A DNA stretch of 64,000 bases from Deinococcus peraridilitoris DSM 19664 (GCF_000317835.1 NC_019793.1:2794501-2858500), one strand, 5' to 3'; shown: positions 9,604-19,400, counted from the stretch's first letter. Made by a program: numbers and translations. The notes: generated by a model not told the origin, from the sequence alone.

Positions 9604-10257
9604 CTATTCGTCGAGGGCGTCGCGCATGTCCTGCGCCAGTCGTTGTACCGACGGCACTTCGGCGTACATCAGCCGCATGCGGTTTTCCTTGTCGATCAGG
9701 AAGGTCGACGAGTTATGCAGGATCTGGTATTTGCCGGCGGCCTGCACCTCGCCCTTGCTGTACTGAATGTCATACGCCTTGGCAACCTCGCCCAGCGTCG
9801 GCTCGTTGAGGTGCAGGCCGACGATGTCAGGACTGAAGAACTCCACGTACTCTTTCAGGCGCGAGGGCGTGTCACGGGCCGGGTCGACGGACAGAAAGAC
9901 CAGGTTCACCCGCTTTTGCAGGGCTTCAGGCAGTTCCGCGCGGGCCTTGGCCAGGTAGGAGAGGGTGAGGGGGCAGACATCCGGGCAGTGTGTAAAGCCA
10001 AAGAACAGTACGTTGACGTTGCCTGTTTCGGCGGCAAAGGTGTAGGGTCGGCCCTCCTGATCCACCGCGGTGAAGCGGGTCGCAGCGGGGGGACCATCAT
10101 CGCCGGTGCTGGGAGTGTAAACGGCCGGAGTGGTGCCCGGTGCAGTCTGCCGCTGGTACAGCCAGATGCCCGCAAGCACGAGCGCCAGGGCCAGCAGCGC
10201 CAGGGTGAGTCTTTTCGGCCACGGTGAGGCGGCCTTGGAGATGGATTCGCCGTTCAT
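9604..10257 (-). CDS. SCO1/SenC copper chaperone
   Basis: Membrane-anchored thioredoxin-fold copper chaperone, 217 residues. One N-terminal membrane helix (about 17-34) is followed by the copper site: C91 and C95 (THCPDVCPLT) and H181 (ILHNSS). The family delivers copper to the CuA site of cytochrome oxidase and, in Streptomyces, supplies the copper radical oxidase GlxA. The start at 10257 has AAGGAG upstream; the long upstream extension of the frame lacks coding character. It lies about 300 bp downstream, on the same strand, of a copper radical oxidase, and no cytochrome oxidase genes are in the window, which makes that oxidase a candidate client. Confidence 0.92.
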   Translation of the reverse strand: MNGESISKAASPWPKRLTLALLALALVLAGIWLYQRQTAPGTTPAVYTPSTGDDGPPAATRFTAVDQEGRPYTFAAETGNVNVLFFGFTHCPDVCPLTLSYLAKARAELPEALQKRVNLVFLSVDPARDTPSRLKEYVEFFSPDIVGLHLNEPTLGEVAKAYDIQYSKGEVQAAGKYQILHNSSTFLIDKENRMRLMYAEVPSVQRLAQDMRDALDE

Positions 10258-10552
10258 GCTGAGCTCCTTGAAAACGTCGGTACGGTCAGATAAAAAATCA
10301 ATTCGGTGGAATGACCGGTCAGGTTTCAGTGTAGTTGCCAGGCGGAAAGCGTCCAGTGATGACGGACGGATTTCAGGACCCGCCACCCGACAGCCAGTCC
10401 TGGTGCTCGCGCCGCGCCCGGACAAGTCAGCTGCCCGGCTCGTGTTGATCTCAGAGGACCTGAGAACCACACTCTCCCCGTTCGGCGCCTACGACTGAGC
10501 AAAGCGAAGAAGTGGGCGCAACTGGGTATGACAGGAAAAATAGGCGGCCGGT

Positions 10553-12301
10553 CTACTTGAGGGTCACGATGCGGGAAACGGAGGGAACGCCGTTTTTGAG
10601 GATAAAGAGCATGTACTGACCCGGAGGAGCGAGGTTGGCATTGGCGGGGGAGCGCAGGGTCAACTTGCCGTCGGCCTGAGCGACCAGATTGAGGGAACTG
10701 CTGTGTTGGTTCATGTTGAAGGCGTGGGTGACCGAGCCCAGACGAATCAGGGTGGCCTTGTCGATCTGACCGGCATCGGGGGTGCTTACCTCGAAGGTCT
10801 GATCGTACCCCAGCACGGCGCTGGAGACGCTTTGAATGCGGGGACGCGCGCCCTTGAAGAAGTACGGCGGCCTGAAGATCTGTGCGTTTTTGTAGGTGTT
10901 GTACCCCGTGGAGGGCTGCTGACTGTAGGCCCCACCGCCGGACACGAGCACCGAGGCGTCGGGCAGCAGCAGCGCGGTAGAGTGGTACACCCGCGCGACG
11001 TTCATGGGGGCCAGCTGCGAGAAGGTGCCCGTGGACGGGTTCCAAAGTTCGGTGGTCAGCACGGCCGTTTTGTAATCGGAGAAGCCCAGACCGCTGGTGC
11101 CGCCGGTGACCAGCACGGTGCCGTCAGGCAGCAGCGTGGCGACCGCGTGGCGGCGACCGACGCTCATCGAGCCGGTGGGTACGCCTTTGCTGGCCTGTTT
11201 GGTGTTCGGGTCGTAGGTAACGACCAGCGCGCTGTTGGTGGGGGGCTCCACCTTGGGGTTGAAGCGCTTGTTGGCGTCGCCTCCACCACCCAGCACCAGT
11301 ATCTTGTCGGTGTCGAACATCACCGCCGTGCCGTAATCGCGAAAGCGGTTGTCGCCACGGTCGTACACTGTGAACTTGCCGGCACCGGCAGTGTCATAGA
11401 TTCCCGTCGAGGTCTGAGAAGCGACCTGCGAAGGAATACCCCCCCCGACGTTGATGACGCGACCGTCGGAGAGGTTGAAGAGCCAGGGGTAAAACTCGGT
11501 TTTCTGAACGGCCCCGCTCAGAGCGCGCCACTTGCCGCTCTCCGGATCGAACACTTCGGGCAGGTCGCTCAGGTCACCGTTGTTCTCGCGGTTGCCCCCC
11601 ATCACCAGCACGTCCCCGTCGGGCAACACCAGGTTGGTCGGGTACCAGCGCTTTTCCTTCATGTCCTTGCCTTTGGTCCAGGTCTTGGTGCGGTAGTCGT
11701 AAATGTTGACCGCCGCGATGCCGGCCTCATAGGAGTAGGGTTCTTCGAGCTTGGACAAATCGTCTCCGCCGGTGATCAGCAGGCGTCCGTCGGGCAGTAG
11801 GGTGTGACCACCACAGAACAGGGCGTCACCGACAAAGGAGATGTCCGTGTGGGCCGCGGGCGAGGCCGGATCGGGATGGCTGGGGTCCCACAAATCGATT
11901 TTGTTGTTGTAACGCACCGACGGCTGATCGGCGTACTTTTGCCAGTCGCTGTAGTCGTTGCCGCCGAAGGTGAGAACCTTGCCGTCGGGCAGCAGGGTGG
12001 TGTGAATCGTCAGCGTCGGCCAGTTCTGAATGATCCGTGACCATTGGCCTTTGCTGCTCGCGTCGCCTGGTGGCGTGCCGAACGCGTTCTTGCCCGCTTC
12101 GTAATCCTGGGCTGGCAGCAGTTCTGGATCCGTCGACCCGGGTGTTGGGCTGCCAGGGTTACTTGGGTTGCCTGGATTACCTGGCTTGCTTGGGCTGCCG
12201 GGATTACCGGGGCTGCCCGGTGTCCCCGGATTCGGTGCCAGGCTGCCACAAGCCGACAGCAGCAGACCTGTAAGCAGTGAAAGAGCAATTGAGCGTGGCA
12301 T
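10553..12301 (-). CDS. galactose oxidase/GlxA-like copper radical oxidase, lipoprotein
   Basis: Exported protein of 582 residues: lipobox LSAC (about 14-18), a Gly-Pro-Asn-Ser repeat linker (about 25-56), a kelch propeller, and a C-terminal DUF1929 domain. All known copper-radical ligands have counterparts: C163 (FCGGH) and Y220 (RWYPT) for the Cys-Tyr cofactor, Y439-H440 (RVYHS) and H526 (GSVTHAF). It should therefore oxidise a primary alcohol or aldehyde to aldehyde or acid with H2O2 release; the substrate is unknown. GGAGG precedes the ATG at 12301 (the ATG at 12313 lies within that ribosome site). It follows the polysaccharide genes and precedes SCO1 on the same strand. Confidence 0.9.
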   Translation of the reverse strand: MPRSIALSLLTGLLLSACGSLAPNPGTPGSPGNPGSPSKPGNPGNPSNPGSPTPGSTDPELLPAQDYEAGKNAFGTPPGDASSKGQWSRIIQNWPTLTIHTTLLPDGKVLTFGGNDYSDWQKYADQPSVRYNNKIDLWDPSHPDPASPAAHTDISFVGDALFCGGHTLLPDGRLLITGGDDLSKLEEPYSYEAGIAAVNIYDYRTKTWTKGKDMKEKRWYPTNLVLPDGDVLVMGGNRENNGDLSDLPEVFDPESGKWRALSGAVQKTEFYPWLFNLSDGRVINVGGGIPSQVASQTSTGIYDTAGAGKFTVYDRGDNRFRDYGTAVMFDTDKILVLGGGGDANKRFNPKVEPPTNSALVVTYDPNTKQASKGVPTGSMSVGRRHAVATLLPDGTVLVTGGTSGLGFSDYKTAVLTTELWNPSTGTFSQLAPMNVARVYHSTALLLPDASVLVSGGGAYSQQPSTGYNTYKNAQIFRPPYFFKGARPRIQSVSSAVLGYDQTFEVSTPDAGQIDKATLIRLGSVTHAFNMNQHSSSLNLVAQADGKLTLRSPANANLAPPGQYMLFILKNGVPSVSRIVTLK

Positions 12302-12407
12302 GGAAACCTCCAAAAAAGTGAAATGAATTTGACGACAGGTGAGGGAGGTAAGGCAAGAGCGTAGAAGGCCCGGTGGCCGCAGGTAGGGTCACCCGCGAGG
12401 TTTTCTG

Positions 12408-13613
12408 CTACATGCCGACCACTTTGGGCGCGCGTCCGGAGCGAAGTTCGCCGGTTACGGGAGAAGCAACCCCCATCAGATCGAGGTAGTCCTGCACCAC
12501 TGCGTCCAACGTGAAGGGACGCAGGTCCTGTTCGGTCACCGTGGGCGAGGGTTCCTGCAGGGTGACCAGCAGCGCCTGCGCGAGCGCCTCGGGATTTCCC
12601 ACGGGCGCCAGTCGGCCCAGCCGGCCCTCCTGCAAAATTTCCTGCGGCGCGCCGCAGGCGGTGGATGCCACGGGCGTGCCCAACGCCAGCGCCTCGATCA
12701 GCACCAGGCCAAAGCTTTCCCACACCGACGAGTAGGCGAACACGGCCGCGTTTTTCAGGTACGGATACGGGTTGCTCACAAACCCGATGCAGGCCGCACT
12801 GTCTTGCAGGCCCAGCTGTGCAATCAGGGCTTCGACTTTGGCCCGCTCGGGACCGTCCCCGAGGATCATCAGCCGCGCTTCCCGCTGCGCGCGAAGGTGC
12901 GCAAAGGCACGCACCAGCGTGGGAAAGTCCTTTTGGGTCGTGAATCGCCCGCTGCCCAGAATGACGGGTGGCTCCCCGGCGCGAAACCACGGATGGTCGA
13001 TGGGAGCGTCCGCCTTCTCGGGGAGCCCTGGCAAGATCACCGGGTTGTACACCACGTCGATGCGTTCACGCGGTATCCCAGCCACGGCGCTGAGATCGTC
13101 GGCCGCGCCGCGTGATACCGTCACGATCCGGTTGGCCAGAGGATAGGTGCGGCGCAGAATGCGGTTCTTGGGCGTGCCGCGGGCCACTTCCTGCGAGGGC
13201 AGCTCGCCCGTCAGGTAGGTGTGCTCGGTGATAAAAACCGGTGTTGGGCTGCGCGACAGACGTTTCGCGGCAATGGCGGTGACGTTGGCGTGCGATTTGG
13301 CAGCGATCAACACCGCCGGACGCTCACGCCGCAGATAACGCGCGAGCGCGGGAACGCTGGTCACCATCCGCAGCGTTTCTTCCCGGAAAGTGACTTCACG
13401 GGGGGTGAGCGGACCGGCCAGCTCGACGACGCGCACGCCGGGGGGAATGCGGTCTTGCAGATCACCACTGCGCACGCCGAGAACGAGGTCAACGGCGAGG
13501 CCACGCTCGACAAAGCCCTGTACGAGCGCCAGGCTCACGACCTCGGCCCCGCCCATGGGCAGCGAGTCGACGAAAAAGGCAATTCTGGAAGGGGCTTGAG
13601 AAGAGGAATTCAC
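12408..13613 (-). CDS. family 4 glycosyltransferase
   Basis: Cytoplasmic GT-B glycosyltransferase of 401 residues. The N-terminal domain carries SLPMGGAE and the C-terminal nucleotide-sugar domain has SGRFTTQKDF, an ILGDGPE loop and the retaining-GT4 signature ESFGLVLIEALALGTPV. It probably adds a sugar to the lipid-linked repeat unit of the surface polysaccharide. A GTG start at 13613 with AAGGAG upstream is preferred to an upstream ATG. About 50 bp separate it from the flippase gene, consistent with one operon. Confidence 0.9.
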   Translation of the reverse strand: MNSSSQAPSRIAFFVDSLPMGGAEVVSLALVQGFVERGLAVDLVLGVRSGDLQDRIPPGVRVVELAGPLTPREVTFREETLRMVTSVPALARYLRRERPAVLIAAKSHANVTAIAAKRLSRSPTPVFITEHTYLTGELPSQEVARGTPKNRILRRTYPLANRIVTVSRGAADDLSAVAGIPRERIDVVYNPVILPGLPEKADAPIDHPWFRAGEPPVILGSGRFTTQKDFPTLVRAFAHLRAQREARLMILGDGPERAKVEALIAQLGLQDSAACIGFVSNPYPYLKNAAVFAYSSVWESFGLVLIEALALGTPVASTACGAPQEILQEGRLGRLAPVGNPEALAQALLVTLQEPSPTVTEQDLRPFTLDAVVQDYLDLMGVASPVTGELRSGRAPKVVGM

Positions 13614-13662
13614 GCTGAAGCTCCTTGGATGAAAATAAGATGGCCAAGAGGGCAAGGGGGCA

Positions 13663-14967
13663 TCATGACGCGGTCGCCAGTCGCGGCTGGCCGCGCAGGG
13701 CACCCAGCACTGTGGGCGCCATGACGGCCGCCTCGATCACCTGCGCGATGACAATGCCCAGGGCGAGACCGGTCATGCCACCCCAGGTCACGCCCAGGGC
13801 GGCCAGGACAATTTCGAGTACCGCACCGGCGGCCATATAGCGCGTGGCGCGCGCAATGCGGCGCTGGACCTGAGAAACGGCCAGGAAGTGCATTTTGACG
13901 ATCAACGCCAGTACCCCGAGCACCAGCAGGCGCAGTGCGCCCGTGGCTTCCTGGGCGTAGGTTTCACCGAACAGGCCCAGTGCGAACGGCGCAACGGGCA
14001 GAACCACCAGACTGGCGAGCACGGTCAGCGCCAGCGAGGTTTTCAGCGTGAAACGCATCTTCTGTGCGAGCAGGCTGGTATCGGCGGCATTCACGGCGTA
14101 CAGCACCGTGGTCAGCGACTCGGTCACCTTGAAGACCAGAAAGAACATCATCCAGGCCACGTAGAAGCTGGCATTGAAGCTGGCGCCCAGAAAGGCGGTG
14201 ACCAGCAGCGGAAACACCCAGCTGGGCGCCTGCCAGGAAATGTTGAGCGCGTGGTGCGACAGTGCCGCCGCCTTGAGGTCCCGCATGGCGCTCCAGTCAG
14301 GACGCCACCAGACCCGCTCTCCACGGGCACGCAACGCCGCACCCAGCAGCACCAGCGACACGATGTGCCCCAGCGTCCAGGTCGAAACCACCAGCAATGC
14401 CACGATCTGCAGCGGCCCCTGGTAGAACACGGCCAGCCACAAGGCGCCCACCCGCACGCTTGAGGCCAGGATGTTGCGCCACAGTTGCAGGTTGCTGCGC
14501 AGCAAGCCGACCATCGCGTAATCGAAGACCTGCGTGACGGTCGTGAGGATCACGCCGAGCGTGAAGAGCAGCTTGCCCAGCGGGCTCGCCACGAGCGAGC
14601 CCAGCTCGGGAGACACCAGCGGCGCGAGAAAGCAGAACAGCCAGCCCAGCAGGGCCCCGGCCAGGCCCGAGACTGCCAGCGCCGCGGTGATCAGGCGTCC
14701 CGGCTGCGTGCGGGCACGGGGCAGTTCGCCGACCAGCAGGGTGGTCAGTCCCAGCAGGCCCAGTCCTCCGAGCAGCATCATGGCCGATACACCTGCCTGT
14801 GCGAGCCCGAAGGCATCCTTGCCGAACAGGCGGTCAGCGAAAAAGGAGTAGGCAAAGCCCAGGGTGGCCGTGGCGGCTGTCGCGCCGAAGAACGACACCG
14901 CGTTGGACAGGATGGTGCGGTCCACCTGCAGGCGCCGGGGCGAGTTTTGTGCGGCCACGCCCTTCAC
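13663..14967 (-). CDS. polysaccharide flippase (MOP/Wzx-like)
   Basis: Polytopic inner-membrane protein of about 434 residues with 12-14 predicted hydrophobic segments and the AFGLAQAGVSAMM-type N-terminus of the oligosaccharide flippase family, which moves undecaprenyl-linked repeats across the membrane. The start is ambiguous: a GTG at 14967 has GGGAG upstream, while an ATG at 15012 would overlap the preceding gene by 20 nt. Three near-repeats of GTGAAGG occur between the two starts, which complicates the choice. It lies among glycosyltransferases in the leftward polysaccharide operon. Confidence 0.85.
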   Translation of the reverse strand: MKGVAAQNSPRRLQVDRTILSNAVSFFGATAATATLGFAYSFFADRLFGKDAFGLAQAGVSAMMLLGGLGLLGLTTLLVGELPRARTQPGRLITAALAVSGLAGALLGWLFCFLAPLVSPELGSLVASPLGKLLFTLGVILTTVTQVFDYAMVGLLRSNLQLWRNILASSVRVGALWLAVFYQGPLQIVALLVVSTWTLGHIVSLVLLGAALRARGERVWWRPDWSAMRDLKAAALSHHALNISWQAPSWVFPLLVTAFLGASFNASFYVAWMMFFLVFKVTESLTTVLYAVNAADTSLLAQKMRFTLKTSLALTVLASLVVLPVAPFALGLFGETYAQEATGALRLLVLGVLALIVKMHFLAVSQVQRRIARATRYMAAGAVLEIVLAALGVTWGGMTGLALGIVIAQVIEAAVMAPTVLGALRGQPRLATAS

Positions 14968-14992
14968 GACGCTCCCTTCACGGCGAGGTCCT

Positions 14993-15349
14993 TCACAGCG
15001 AAATCCGTCCATCCTGCTCCAGCAGCGACATCAGGCGCATGACCGAGGCGACCACGCAGAAGATCAAGAGGGCACTGAGGGCACTGGCGGGAACCCACAC
15101 GTGTGTGTAGGTCATCACCAACGCCACGGCGGTGGCCAGCGCCAGGCTCAGCCCGACGGCGACCACACCCTCGTAAAGCAGGTCGCGAATGTTGAACCAC
15201 TGGGTCAGTGCCAGTCCAGGGCCGACGAGCAGGAAGGCGAAGACTGCCAGGTGCCGCAGCGGACCTTCGCCGCCCAGGGCGACGGCGATGTTGGTGCTCA
15301 CGGCGAGCAGCAGCACCAGAAGAGGTTGAAACCACCGGACGCTGTTCAT
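14993..15349 (-). CDS. small polytopic membrane protein
   Basis: 118 residues with about four hydrophobic helices and no catalytic motif. Its ATG overlaps the stop of the 614-residue membrane protein (ATGA), indicating translational coupling, so it probably acts with that protein. I do not recognise the family. Confidence 0.75.
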   Translation of the reverse strand: MNSVRWFQPLLVLLLAVSTNIAVALGGEGPLRHLAVFAFLLVGPGLALTQWFNIRDLLYEGVVAVGLSLALATAVALVMTYTHVWVPASALSALLIFCVVASVMRLMSLLEQDGRISL

Positions 15350-17190
15350 CGGGTTGCTCCTGAAGTGGGTACGGAACGCAGCTGGTAGACTCGCGCGTCA
15401 CCGTTGGCGTACACGGCGTTGAACAGGCTCGAGCTGCGCACCTTGGCTTCGACGCCGTCGAGGGTGCCTTGAGGCAGCAGGCCCTGAAATTCCACAAAAT
15501 TGCGCTGACCGCTGGTGAAGACCACGTACGCCCGTGGATTGTTGCCCGCCTCCATCTGTTCGCGTACGAACGAGGCGAAGTCATTCACATCGAAGTCGCC
15601 TGCGGTCTTGTCGCTGCCCTGCAATCGGTACTCGCCGGTGATGGTGATCGAATTGAACTGATCGTAATTGCCTGAAATCTTTTCAGGGAAGTTGGAGTAG
15701 CTTGCGAACACCAGCAGGGACTTGGGTGGCAGCGAGCCGTACAGATAGCGCGCGGCGCGCACTTCCTGCGGGCTGAGGTGGTTGTACAGTTCGTTGGCGA
15801 AGTGCGCGAACATGAATCCTGCCGCGAACACCCCCCCGATGGCCACGCTCAGCAGGGTGGTGGTGCGTCCGGAACGCGCCCGCTCGTCGGGGAAAATCAG
15901 TGCCGCCACAAAGAACGCCATGAACGGCGAGGAAAACAGAAATACCCGGAGCAGCATCTCGCCGCCGTAGGATTGTGCGACGATCAGCGGAAACGGAGCG
16001 ACGGCCAGCAGGGCTGCCGACCAGTCCCGGTGTCCCCAGCGCAGGCGGCGCAGGCAACCCAGGAACGCCAGACCCCACAAGCTCAAGGTAAAGGCCTGGT
16101 TGATCAGCAAGGCGGTATTGCGAGGTGTTTCGCTGCCCGGCGAGGTGGTGCGCAGACTGGAGTTGAAGTTCTGCGCGAATTTTCCCAGCCCCTCGTACCA
16201 GTCGTTGTGACCGCTCATAAAGGCAGTGGCCATCGTGAAGTTCCACAGCAGCGTCGCTCCCAGCAGCCAGATCGGCAGCGTGAAGATCTTGACCTGACGA
16301 AACACGATCAGCGCCACCAGGCCGGTCAGCAGCATGAACGGAGTGAGCTGGTGACTGGGAACGATCGCGCCGAACAGCACCAGTACCAACAGACTGACGC
16401 CCACGGTCCGCCACGCAGAAGAGGGACCCGTCGGCGCGTTCAGGGTGTCGCTCGGCTGATGCGCCACGCGGGCGTCCGAACGGACGCGTTTCAGGGCCGT
16501 CAGAATCACTGCCATGATGACCAGGAACATGAAAAAGGCGAAAGCCTGCGGCGCGTAGTACTCCTGACCGACCCAATTGGCAAGCGAGAAGAAGAACACC
16601 CCGCTCCAGATCACACGCACATCGCTCGTGAACGAGCGAAAGATCAGCAGCAGCGGACCGATGAAAAGCACGCCCCAGAAGAGTTGCGCCCACGGTGCGA
16701 ACACGATGGGGCCACTGAAGCCGGCCGCGTCGGTGAAAAGCGCGCCCAGTGCGAAGAATCCCGGCCAGTTGTGGTACGCATCGACAAAGGGGTTGACGGC
16801 GGCATTCTCGCGGATGTAGTTGGTCACGCCGAAGTGCTTGTAAACCCACGAATAGCGTGGTTCTTCGTAGATGAGCGGAATGGTGCCGCGCAAGATCACG
16901 TTGAGTCCCACCGTGTAAAGCGCCAGCAGCGGCACCGACGGCGAGCGTTCGTTGATGGTCGCGCAGAAGCCGATCACCAGCACGCCCAGTGCCACGAAAA
17001 AGGTCCAGGGCAGGGCTCCGATCAGACCGAACTCACCGATGTTCTCCAGATTGATGCCGGGCAGCGACATTGCCCATACCGCCAGGGCGCCGGCGATCAG
17101 TACCAGGGCCTGCGCGGCCCGCAAGCCGGCTGAACGGTCAGTTCTGGGTACCCCGAGGACACGGGTCAGCCATGATGAACTCACGGACAT
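15346..17190 (-). CDS. large polytopic membrane protein of the polysaccharide cluster
   Basis: 614 residues with many hydrophobic segments and short loops; a long soluble-looking segment follows the last helix (about 480-614). Its size and setting fit a polysaccharide polymerase or a membrane glycosyltransferase of the GT-C type, and an acidic residue-bearing loop after the second or third helix (YEEPRYSWVYKHF) recalls GT-C enzymes, but no diagnostic motif was found. AGGAG lies upstream of the ATG at 17190, which excludes an upstream ATG at 17226. It is coupled by ATGA to the downstream 118-residue membrane protein. Confidence 0.82.
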   Translation of the reverse strand: MSVSSSWLTRVLGVPRTDRSAGLRAAQALVLIAGALAVWAMSLPGINLENIGEFGLIGALPWTFFVALGVLVIGFCATINERSPSVPLLALYTVGLNVILRGTIPLIYEEPRYSWVYKHFGVTNYIRENAAVNPFVDAYHNWPGFFALGALFTDAAGFSGPIVFAPWAQLFWGVLFIGPLLLIFRSFTSDVRVIWSGVFFFSLANWVGQEYYAPQAFAFFMFLVIMAVILTALKRVRSDARVAHQPSDTLNAPTGPSSAWRTVGVSLLVLVLFGAIVPSHQLTPFMLLTGLVALIVFRQVKIFTLPIWLLGATLLWNFTMATAFMSGHNDWYEGLGKFAQNFNSSLRTTSPGSETPRNTALLINQAFTLSLWGLAFLGCLRRLRWGHRDWSAALLAVAPFPLIVAQSYGGEMLLRVFLFSSPFMAFFVAALIFPDERARSGRTTTLLSVAIGGVFAAGFMFAHFANELYNHLSPQEVRAARYLYGSLPPKSLLVFASYSNFPEKISGNYDQFNSITITGEYRLQGSDKTAGDFDVNDFASFVREQMEAGNNPRAYVVFTSGQRNFVEFQGLLPQGTLDGVEAKVRSSSLFNAVYANGDARVYQLRSVPTSGATR

Positions 17191-17547
17191 GTCGCTCCTC
17201 TCAATCCGGAAAAGCGGGAATCCCAAGGAAGCTGGGACGTGCGTGGGATGAAGCTGGAAGCTTCACCGGGCTCACGGGAGCGGCAGGATCGCCTGCAGGG
17301 CGGCCGGCATGGTCTGGTGGGTGGGTGGCTTGGTCTCACAGAGGGCCTCGAACGGTGGGGGAGGGGCCAGAGGCGTGATATGCGCAGTGGTCAGGACGTT
17401 TCGAATAACTGGGCGAATCAGGCTTGGTCAGGCTTCGTCGCGGCGCCCGCCGTTTCGGGCGGGCGCGTGCGGAGCGTGGCAACGAAAAGAGGAAGCGCAC
17501 GAACTGGCTTTCGGGTGTGGTGTGCAGCTTTTGGCTGCGCACCACGC
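17191..17547. other. 357-bp intercistronic gap in the polysaccharide cluster
   Basis: No convincing coding frame. A 9-bp GC-rich hairpin (17443-17451 with 17458-17466) without a T-tract lies about 80 bp after the GT2 stop. The gap is long enough to hold a second promoter for the downstream half of the cluster, but I cannot place one. Confidence 0.5.
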
Positions 17548-18582
17548 TCAGGGAACGGTTGTCGCAGCAGTCGTCGTGGTGGTCGTGGTGTTTTTGGGAG
17601 CCTTGGAGCCCACCAGAAAACCGGTGGCAGTGGCCAGGAGCCCCAATACGATTGCGGCGCTGCGACCCAGACCGTGCAGGTCACGCTTGAACACCGTGTC
17701 GCGCACGCCGCGCAGAACTCCGCTGGGCAGCGCCTGCAGGACATAAGCGCGCTCGCTTGACAGGCCGTCCTGCTTGCCGACCAGGCGGGACATGTGCGCT
17801 TTGGAAAGTCCTTCGGCATAACAGCGTCGGGTGAAATAGCGCCAGGTGGCACGGTCAAGCGTGACTTTGTGCTTGACGTTTGCGCGCGGTTCGTACACGA
17901 AGTGGTTTGCAGGGTGGCGCTGCTTCAGGCGGATGCACAGTTCAGTTTCCTCGCCGCCCAGGGGCAGCTTGACGGCGTCGGTGCGCCCGAGGACGCTGCG
18001 AAAGCCCTCGCTGCCTTTCAGCAGACTGCCGCGGATGGCCATGGCGGCGCCGATCAGGTTGCGCACGGGGGCACGTGAAGTGGGCATGCCACGGTAGGTT
18101 CCGCCAACCGTCCAGTTGAACTCGGCGGGAAACCACTGGGGGGCCGGTCCCTGCCAGTCGAGGTCGATGGTGGCTCCTACTCCCATGACGCGCTCGTCAA
18201 GAAACGCGTCACGGGTGAACTCCAGCCAGCGCTCGTCAGCAGCGGCGTCATCATCCAGAAAGGCGATAATCGCTGCACTGGCGGCGGCGACCCCGCTGTT
18301 GCGCGCACCGGACAGGCCACGTTCCTGGTGATTCTCGATGACCGCAACGGGTACGCTCAGGTCCCGAAAGCGCTCCAGGGCACGTTGCAGCAAGGCCTCG
18401 TTGTGGTCGATCACCACGATCACCTCACGGGGAGGCACGGTCTGGCGTTCGAGTGACTCGACCGCCTCGATCAACGCCTCCCAGCGGCGCTCGGTGTAAG
18501 CACAGATGACAACGGAAAAATCAAGGGTGTCGGTCACGGCAGGGCTCATTTCAGTCTCGCTGACGGATGGCTCGGTCGTCAC
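17548..18582 (-). CDS. family 2 glycosyltransferase
   Basis: GT-A inverting glycosyltransferase of 344 residues. It has VVICAYTERR at the N-terminus, GLSGARNSG, the metal-binding FLDDDAAAD (about residue 110) and a GGEETELCIRLKQ acceptor-side motif (ED-type). A hydrophobic helix near 310-330 suggests membrane association, and the protein ends in a run of threonines encoded by an ACN repeat. The GTG start at 18582 overlaps the upstream stop (GTGA), so the two GT2 genes are translationally coupled. The sugar donor is unknown. Confidence 0.88.
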   Translation of the reverse strand: MTTEPSVSETEMSPAVTDTLDFSVVICAYTERRWEALIEAVESLERQTVPPREVIVVIDHNEALLQRALERFRDLSVPVAVIENHQERGLSGARNSGVAAASAAIIAFLDDDAAADERWLEFTRDAFLDERVMGVGATIDLDWQGPAPQWFPAEFNWTVGGTYRGMPTSRAPVRNLIGAAMAIRGSLLKGSEGFRSVLGRTDAVKLPLGGEETELCIRLKQRHPANHFVYEPRANVKHKVTLDRATWRYFTRRCYAEGLSKAHMSRLVGKQDGLSSERAYVLQALPSGVLRGVRDTVFKRDLHGLGRSAAIVLGLLATATGFLVGSKAPKNTTTTTTTAATTVP

Positions 18583-19400
18583 GCTTGAGCGCGACTGACT
18601 TCGGGCAGCTCCATCTCGACTTCGACGACCTCGTTGGCCTTGCGCTGATGGCGGAAGCGTTCGCGGAAGATGGTCTTCAGGACGCGCCAGCCGTCGGGCC
18701 AGGTGCGCAGGTTGCTGGTGCCGTGGATACGCTCGGCTTCGAAGCTGTGCACCTCGACGATCTTGAGGCCGGCCTTCAGCGCCCGCACGTTCATCTCGGT
18801 TTCGATTTCAAAGCCGTCGCTCTCGAGTTCCAGAATGGGCAGCACGCGCTTCCAGAAGGCATTGTAGCCATAGCACAGGTCGGTGAAGCGTCCACCGATC
18901 AGGGTACGCACTGCCATGTTGAGTCCCCAGTTGCCGAACATGCGGATGTACTCCATGTCCGAGGTGCCGCCACCCTGCAAGAAGCGCGAGCCCTTGACGA
19001 AGTCGGCACCTTCGCGCAGGGCACGCACGAAGCGTCCCATTTCACGCGGGTCGGTGGAGCCGTCGGCGTCGATCATCACGATGATGTCGCCCTTGGCGGC
19101 CGCAAAACCGCAGCGCAGCGCGTTGCCTTTGCCCTTGCGGTCCTGCTGCACCACGCGGATGTTCGGCATCAGCTTCTGGGCCACTTCGACGGTGCCGTCG
19201 GTAGAGTTGGCGTCGACCAGAATCACCTCGTCGACCCAGGACGGAATCAGGGGCAGCACGTGCGGCAGGTTCTTCGCTTCGTTCTTGGTGGGCACCACCA
19301 CCGTCACGGTGGGGTTCTGACGCGCGGTCTGGGCGGCAAGGGAGGTGAGGGGCGCGCGGTTGTTCAGGTTGTCAGTGTCGTTGTAAGTATGGTGAGTCAT
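18579..19400 (-). CDS. family 2 glycosyltransferase (DPM1/polyprenyl-phosphate type)
   Basis: 273 residues, short and without membrane helices, in the style of dolichyl-phosphate mannose synthases: VVVPTKNEAKNL at the N-terminus, VDANSTDGT, GKGNALR and the DADGS metal site. It likely transfers a sugar to a polyprenyl-phosphate carrier or starts or extends the repeat unit. Just upstream is manC, which would supply GDP-mannose, so mannose is a plausible donor sugar. AAAGGA precedes the ATG at good spacing. Confidence 0.88.
   Translation of the reverse strand: MTHHTYNDTDNLNNRAPLTSLAAQTARQNPTVTVVVPTKNEAKNLPHVLPLIPSWVDEVILVDANSTDGTVEVAQKLMPNIRVVQQDRKGKGNALRCGFAAAKGDIIVMIDADGSTDPREMGRFVRALREGADFVKGSRFLQGGGTSDMEYIRMFGNWGLNMAVRTLIGGRFTDLCYGYNAFWKRVLPILELESDGFEIETEMNVRALKAGLKIVEVHSFEAERIHGTSNLRTWPDGWRVLKTIFRERFRHQRKANEVVEVEMELPEVSRAQA

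Noticed and set aside
15778..17133. 451-codon frame antisense to the large membrane protein
   Set aside because: A Gln/His/Arg-rich product typical of reading a hydrophobic gene backwards.
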